Of a DNA stretch of 54,473 nt, positions 50,721-54,473 are shown piece after piece (the stretch's first letter is position 1; each line of letters starts with the position of its first letter). Location of the stretch: positions 1 through 54,473 of the forward strand of contig NZ_JAFFIW010000042.1 of assembly GCF_018588885.1 (NCBI RefSeq), given 5' to 3'. Position numbers and translations under genes: made by a program. Under the pieces are notes generated by a model. That model searched no databases and was not told the DNA's origin. It saw only the letters and a list, made by a program, of their open reading frames with translations. Origin of the DNA: Mesorhizobium sp. dw_380 (GTDB taxonomy: Bacteria > Pseudomonadota > Alphaproteobacteria > Rhizobiales > Rhizobiaceae).

Positions 50721-51284
50721 ATGAAAACGCTTCTGACCGCGACCGCCGCAGCCTTGCTGGCCTGCGCGCCTGTCGCTCTTGCGCAATCGAACGGCACCAA
50801 ATCCAACCAGGTCGCGCCGATGGTGGCCGACAACAAGGTCGACACCCAGACCTTCGTCACGACCGTGCCCAACGCCAACGAGTTTGAAATCCAGTCGAGC
50901 AAGCTGGCCGAGCAGAAATCCGCATCGGCCGACGTCAAGGCCTTCGCAAGCCAGATGATCAAGGACCACACCAAGGCCGGCGACGATTTCAAGACGGCAC
51001 TCAGCCAGGGCCAGACCACCGCCTCGATCAAGCCGGCCGGACCGGCGCTGCAGCCCAAGGAGCAGCGGATGCTCGACGAATTGAAAGGCGCCAGCGGCAA
51101 GGACTTCGACGCCAAATACATCATGATGCAGACCGAGGCGCACAAGCAGGCGGTGGCGCTGTTCAGCACCTATGCAAAGTCAGGCGACGACCCGACGATG
51201 AAGGAGTTCGCCAAAAAGACGCTGCCGATGCTGAAGATGCACGAGAAGCACGTGAAGGAACTGGGCGCCGCGCATCAGGGATGA
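50721..51284 (+). CDS. DUF4142 domain protein
   Basis: A 187-residue exported protein. The signal peptide ends near A-L-A-Q at about 22. A ferritin-like helical DUF4142 domain (about 45-185) follows, with A-D-V-K-A-F-A-S-Q-M-I-K-D-H-T-K, F-D-A-K-Y-I-M-M-Q-T-E-A-H-K-Q-A and K-M-H-E-K-H-V-K-E-L. Its His/Glu pattern resembles diiron or metal-binding helical bundles. The function is unknown; such proteins are periplasmic and often stress-linked. Confidence 0.9.
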   Translation: MKTLLTATAAALLACAPVALAQSNGTKSNQVAPMVADNKVDTQTFVTTVPNANEFEIQSSKLAEQKSASADVKAFASQMIKDHTKAGDDFKTALSQGQTTASIKPAGPALQPKEQRMLDELKGASGKDFDAKYIMMQTEAHKQAVALFSTYAKSGDDPTMKEFAKKTLPMLKMHEKHVKELGAAHQG

Positions 51285-51425
51285 CGGCTTTGCCGGTCAG
51301 ATATCCGGCCCAGATACATGGTATCCCGCCCTGTGCAAAATGTCGGAAGCGAACGCAGCCAAACGTCCTTGGGTCGTAAGAGAAACCGCGCCGGGACGCC
51401 GGCGCGACGACGCAAGGAGCCGATC

Positions 51426-52169
51426 ATGATCACCTTTCCCAATGAATCCGCCAGATACCGCACCGCGCGCGAAAAGCTGCTGAAGAAGGAAATCGAACTG
51501 CGCCGCGCCATGGAGGCAGTCGCCGAGGCGCGGCGCGCGCTGCCGCCGGGCGGGCTGATCCGCCAGGATTATGTTTTCGATGGGCTCGATGCCGATGGCA
51601 GGCCGGCTGATATAAAGCTGTCAGAGCTGTTCGCGCCGGGCAAGGATTTGCTGATCCTCTACCAGATGATGTTTCCGCGCCATCCCCAGGAAACGCGCGA
51701 TGTCGCCACCAGCGGTGGCACCGCGAAGCTTGCCCGACCTGACCAGCCATGCCCGTCCTGCACGGCGCTGCTCGACCAGTTCGACGGCGCGGTAGGGCAT
51801 CTCCAGGCCGCCGGTTTCAACTTCGCCGTGGTGGCGAAAACCGCGCTGGAAAACCTCATCACGCTCGGCCGCGATCGCGGCTGGAAGAACATGCGGCTAG
51901 TCTCGTCGGCCAATAACAGCTTCAAGCGCGACTACAATGCCGAGGATGCCGACGGCGCGCAGATCCCGCTGCTCTCGGTGTTCCATCGCGACGCCGACGG
52001 GATCAGGCATTTCTGGTCGTCCGAACTCGGCTTCGCGCCGCCCGAACCCGGCCAGGACCCGCGCGCCATCGGCACCTGCGAGATCCTGTGGAACCTGATG
52101 GATTTCACGCCGGAAGGTAGGGCGGATTGGCACGAGCAGCTGCAGTATGGGGAGGGGTGTTGCCGGTAG
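51426..52169 (+). CDS. DUF899 family thioredoxin-like protein
   Basis: A 247-residue protein of the DUF899 family. The N-terminal helix (R-E-K-L-L-K-K-E-I-E-L-R-R) leads into a thioredoxin-like fold with Y-Q-M-M-F-P, C-P-S-C near residue 115 (C-x2-C in the family position) and V-F-H-R-D-A-D-G-I-R-H-F-W. The start at 51426 has AAGGAG just upstream. The catalytic role is undetermined; a redox function is suggested by the fold and the C-x2-C. Confidence 0.9.
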   Translation: MITFPNESARYRTAREKLLKKEIELRRAMEAVAEARRALPPGGLIRQDYVFDGLDADGRPADIKLSELFAPGKDLLILYQMMFPRHPQETRDVATSGGTAKLARPDQPCPSCTALLDQFDGAVGHLQAAGFNFAVVAKTALENLITLGRDRGWKNMRLVSSANNSFKRDYNAEDADGAQIPLLSVFHRDADGIRHFWSSELGFAPPEPGQDPRAIGTCEILWNLMDFTPEGRADWHEQLQYGEGCCR

Positions 52170-52213
52170 GAGGGCCTGCGGTGCATGGGGGACCCGCGAA
52201 CGGTCCGAAGTCA

Positions 52214-52392
52214 GCGCCCTACGGCGCCCCCCTCTGTCCTGCCGGACATCTCCCCCTCAAGGGGGGAGATTGGATGTCGCGACGGCCTTCGCCAATTTTC
52301 AGCGTTGCAAGAAAGGAGCCGGCCTCAAAGCTGCCAATCTCCCCACCCGTGGGGGAGATGTCCGGCAGGACAGAGGGGGCGCCGTAGAGCGC
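52214..52392. repeat. MITE-like inverted-repeat element, copy 2
   Basis: The outer arms starting GCGCCCTACGGCG (52214) and ending CGCCGTAGAGCGC (52392) are inverted. They continue through CCCCTCTGTCCTGCCGGACA to an inner ATCTCCCC hairpin on each side. The centre has TTCGCCAATTTTC (from 52288), shared with the element at 22020-22200. It fills most of the gap between the DUF899 and cupin genes; no gene is seen there. Confidence 0.85.
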
Positions 52393-52497
52393 GACGGCGG
52401 ATGCTTCCGCTCTTTGGCGAACCCGGTGCCGCAAGGTGGCTCTGCGCCCACACCGGCCCTGGTCTAGACTGCCGCCATCAATTCGAGGAACCCAGCC

Positions 52498-52962
52498 ATG
52501 CCCAAACTCGACCTCGCATCCGTGCCCGTCCGCAAAGGCTCCGGCTACCCCGCGCCCTTCGACGCCCCTTGCGCCACCCGCACGCGGCGGCGCCTTGGCG
52601 ATGCCGGCGGGCTCACCGATTTCGGCGTCAACCCGATGAGGCTGCCGCCCGGCGGCTGGTCGAGCCAGCGCCACTGGCACAGCCATGAGGACGAACTCGT
52701 CTATATGCTGGAAGGCGAGCTGACGCTGGTCGAGGATGGCGGCGAGACGCTGCTCAGGGCCGGCGACTGCGCGACCTTCGCCAAGAACAGCGGCAACGGC
52801 CATCACATTATCAACCGGTCATCGGTTACGGCTGTTTACCTCGAGGTCGGCTCGCGCAATCCGGACGATGTCATCACCTGCTCCGACATCGACATGATGA
52901 GCCCGAGCTCCGACGGACGGTTTTTGCATAAGGACGGCAGGCCCTATCCGGGGCAGGGATGA
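52498..52962 (+). CDS. cupin domain protein
   Basis: A 154-residue single cupin. Motif 1 (H-W-H-S-H-E-D-E-L-V-Y-M-L-E-G, near residue 60) has all metal-binding His/Glu positions. Motif 2 is G-D-C-A-T-F-A-K-N-S-G-N-G-H-H near 90-104. It ends R-F-L-H-K-D-G-R-P-Y, common in this subgroup. It is a likely metal-dependent small-molecule binder or isomerase; the substrate is unknown. Confidence 0.9.
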   Translation: MPKLDLASVPVRKGSGYPAPFDAPCATRTRRRLGDAGGLTDFGVNPMRLPPGGWSSQRHWHSHEDELVYMLEGELTLVEDGGETLLRAGDCATFAKNSGNGHHIINRSSVTAVYLEVGSRNPDDVITCSDIDMMSPSSDGRFLHKDGRPYPGQG

Positions 52963-53107
52963 GGGCAATCGCATATGTTGGAGCCAGCGGGGAGCGCCCT
53001 ACGAGATTTCCCAAGACAACAACGAGTTCCGGTCCTGGATCAGGGCTCAGGGCTGGCGTTCGTGCGATAGCGCGATAAGCTCTCCGCAACCAAAGGGAGG
53101 TATCGCC

Positions 53108-53500
53108 ATGAAGAAGGAAGTCATCGAGGTGCCGGTGCTGTCGGCCGCCGTCCGCGCCCTGGGCGTGCCGCTGTCGCTGGTGACCAAGGCCGCCGGGCAG
53201 GTCTTCGTGTCCGGCATGCCGCCGCTCGATATCTCGACCGGCAGACTGGTCAGGGGCGACATCGAAACGCAGACCGAGGCATCGCTGAAGGCGCTGAAAC
53301 ACTGCCTGGAAGCGGCCGGCACCTCGCTGGACAATGTGGTGATGGTGCGCATCTACGCCGTCAATTCCGGTTTCTACAATGCGATCAACCGGGTCTATGC
53401 CAGGTATTTTTCGGTGAACCCGCCGGCGCGGAGTTTTGTGCCGGTGGCGTCTTGGCCGATGGAGTTTGATATCGAGATTGAGTGCGTGGCGGTGGCGTGA
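53108..53500 (+). CDS. RidA family protein (reactive intermediate deaminase-like)
   Basis: A 130-residue YjgF/YER057c/UK114 fold protein. It has V-F-V-S-G-M-P-P, the E-x-Q-T-E-A-S-L-K-A-L-K helix and the family region V-V-M-V-R-I-Y-A-V-N. In P-A-R-S-F-V the residue pattern differs from the R-x-x-V core of RidA proper, so enamine/imine deaminase activity is not certain. An AAAGGGAGG site precedes the start. Confidence 0.9.
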   Translation: MKKEVIEVPVLSAAVRALGVPLSLVTKAAGQVFVSGMPPLDISTGRLVRGDIETQTEASLKALKHCLEAAGTSLDNVVMVRIYAVNSGFYNAINRVYARYFSVNPPARSFVPVASWPMEFDIEIECVAVA

Positions 53501-53581
53501 GTAGTCGCGAAACGTAAGTTTTTACTTGTCTTTCAAGTAAACTCGTCCTCAACTCCCGTCGGGGATAGGGAGGGTGAGTCA

Positions 53582-54370
53582 TTGAACAAATTACCGAAGA
53601 AATTCGTCGAACGGGTTGCGTCGAGTCTCAAGAAGTATCAGCGGATTACGCTGGCTCAGCAAAAATCCGATGTCGCGGAGGCTGACACGGTTACCTTGGT
53701 CAAGGACATCCTGGCTGATGTCTTTGGTTACGACAAATATGACGAACTGACGTCCGAACATCAGATCAAGGCGACGTACTGTGACCTCGCGATCAAGATC
53801 GCGGGAAAACTGCGATTGCTTGTCGAGGTGAAATCAGCAGGCAGCAGCTTGGCCGATAATCACCTGAGGCAGGTTATTGATTATGGAGCTCACCAAGGCA
53901 TTCACTGGGTGATCCTGACCAATGCGATCGAGTGGCGCCTGATCCGGATTTATGTGGCCAACCAGATCAGCCACGAAGAAGTCTGCCGCATTGTCCTTGC
54001 CGAGATGAATCCCAAGAATGAGGACCATCTGCAGTGCCTTTTCCTATACGCCAAGGAAGGGCTGACGACCGATGCGATGGATGCCTTTCATCAGCAGGCC
54101 CAGCTGTTCAACAAGTTTACGGTTTCGGCGATCATCCGGTCTGAAGCAGTGATTTCGGTGGTGCGCCGCGAAATCCGAAAGCTTTTTCCCGACATAAAGG
54201 TCGGCAACGAGAACCTATCTCTGTTGGTCGAAAATGAAGTGATCAAGCGGGACACGATCGAAGGCGACAAAGCGAAGGAAGCGGTCGCCAGGATGCGGAA
54301 GGCTACGAATAAGCTGGAAAGAGCTAAGAACAAGGCCACGAAAGTGGTCGTCGCCGATGTCGCGAGCTAA
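53582..54370 (+). CDS. orphan type I restriction HsdR N-terminal domain-like (PD-(D/E)XK) protein
   Basis: A 262-residue protein. The N-terminal part (about 20-150) is like HsdR_N: T-L-V-K-D-I-L-A-D-V-F-G-Y, then C-D-L-A-I-K, then L-L-V-E-V-K-S-A-G, giving the D-x(n)-E-x-K nuclease core, and L-R-Q-V-I-D-Y-G. No helicase motor or HsdS/HsdM follows. The C-terminus is Lys-rich and helical. It starts at TTG with GGAGGG upstream. Its base composition is less G+C-rich than its neighbours', which suggests transfer. A role in defence or DNA handling is possible but unproven. Confidence 0.82.
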   Translation: MNKLPKKFVERVASSLKKYQRITLAQQKSDVAEADTVTLVKDILADVFGYDKYDELTSEHQIKATYCDLAIKIAGKLRLLVEVKSAGSSLADNHLRQVIDYGAHQGIHWVILTNAIEWRLIRIYVANQISHEEVCRIVLAEMNPKNEDHLQCLFLYAKEGLTTDAMDAFHQQAQLFNKFTVSAIIRSEAVISVVRREIRKLFPDIKVGNENLSLLVENEVIKRDTIEGDKAKEAVARMRKATNKLERAKNKATKVVVADVAS

Positions 54371-54456
54371 GCTCCAAAAAAGCAGCCAGAAGGTTGTCGG
54401 TTACTCGCTTGATTGGATTGGCGATAGCCTGACTCTGTCAGTCCAATTTGAGAGGT

Positions 54457-54473
54457 GGCGCTGCCCCTCATCT
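54457..54473. repeat. MITE-like element, copy 3 (cut by window edge)
   Basis: The last 17 bases, GGCGCTGCCCCTCATCT, match the outer arm of the copy at 22020-22200 (as read on its complementary strand) for 16 bases. A further copy therefore probably begins here and runs out of the window. Confidence 0.6.

Overview
The window reads as chromosomal DNA of an alphaproteobacterium of the order Hyphomicrobiales, most probably a Mesorhizobium-like rhizobium. This is inferred from high G+C, the trxB-lsrB gene pair, the succinoglycan-type PrsD/PrsE secretion pair beside an ExsH-like GH16 enzyme, heptose-based LPS core genes, an EF-G-like paralogue, and the rhizobial type of intergenic palindrome. No phage, plasmid or transposase genes, CRISPR arrays, rRNA or tRNA genes were recognised.

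Layout. 1-8.6 kb holds small redox and transport units: a divergent HxlR regulator/SDR pair; a divergent LysR regulator facing an MFS exporter, cyclophilin-like protein and Zn alcohol dehydrogenase; an ECF42-type sigma factor with its YCII/DGPF partner; and a DMT exporter. 9.0-13.6 kb is an exopolysaccharide-processing unit (RTX-GH16 glycanase, type I secretion ATPase, HlyD-type adaptor). 13.6-21.3 kb has a CNNM/CorC transporter, a LysR/MDR-reductase pair, an LssY_C protein with no stop at its expected end, two extensin-like proteins, a DUF3775 protein and a TPR protein. 21.5-29.6 kb has greA and then a complete ADP-heptose pathway (gmhA, hldE, gmhB, hldD) with heptosyltransferases waaC and waaF and a core-type GT2, arranged around a LysE exporter.

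29.7-36.8 kb holds Lrp, trxB, lsrB, a frameshifted methyltransferase-like gene, a 0.77 kb non-coding stretch packed with hairpins and terminators, an EF-G-like GTPase and a small cupin. 36.9-45.7 kb holds aspartate aminotransferase, two tandem EAL proteins, a GST, a RelE-type toxin-antitoxin pair, cspA, a LysR/MBL-fold pair and ogt. 45.7-54.4 kb holds a lytic transglycosylase, a GNAT, a sugar ABC transporter without an ATPase gene, DUF4142, DUF899, cupin and RidA proteins, and an orphan HsdR_N-type nuclease-like protein.

The most interesting part is 33.25-34.02 kb. At least two separate hairpins there expose the same 12-nt anti-Shine-Dalgarno loop sequence, and each is followed by a strong intrinsic terminator. 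Between them lies a segment with two mutually exclusive stems. This looks like a tandem riboregulator cluster close to lsrB, whose homologues control AbcR-type sRNAs. A second theme is a MITE-like intergenic repeat with long inverted arms and a shared core: two full copies, and the start of a third at the window's right edge.
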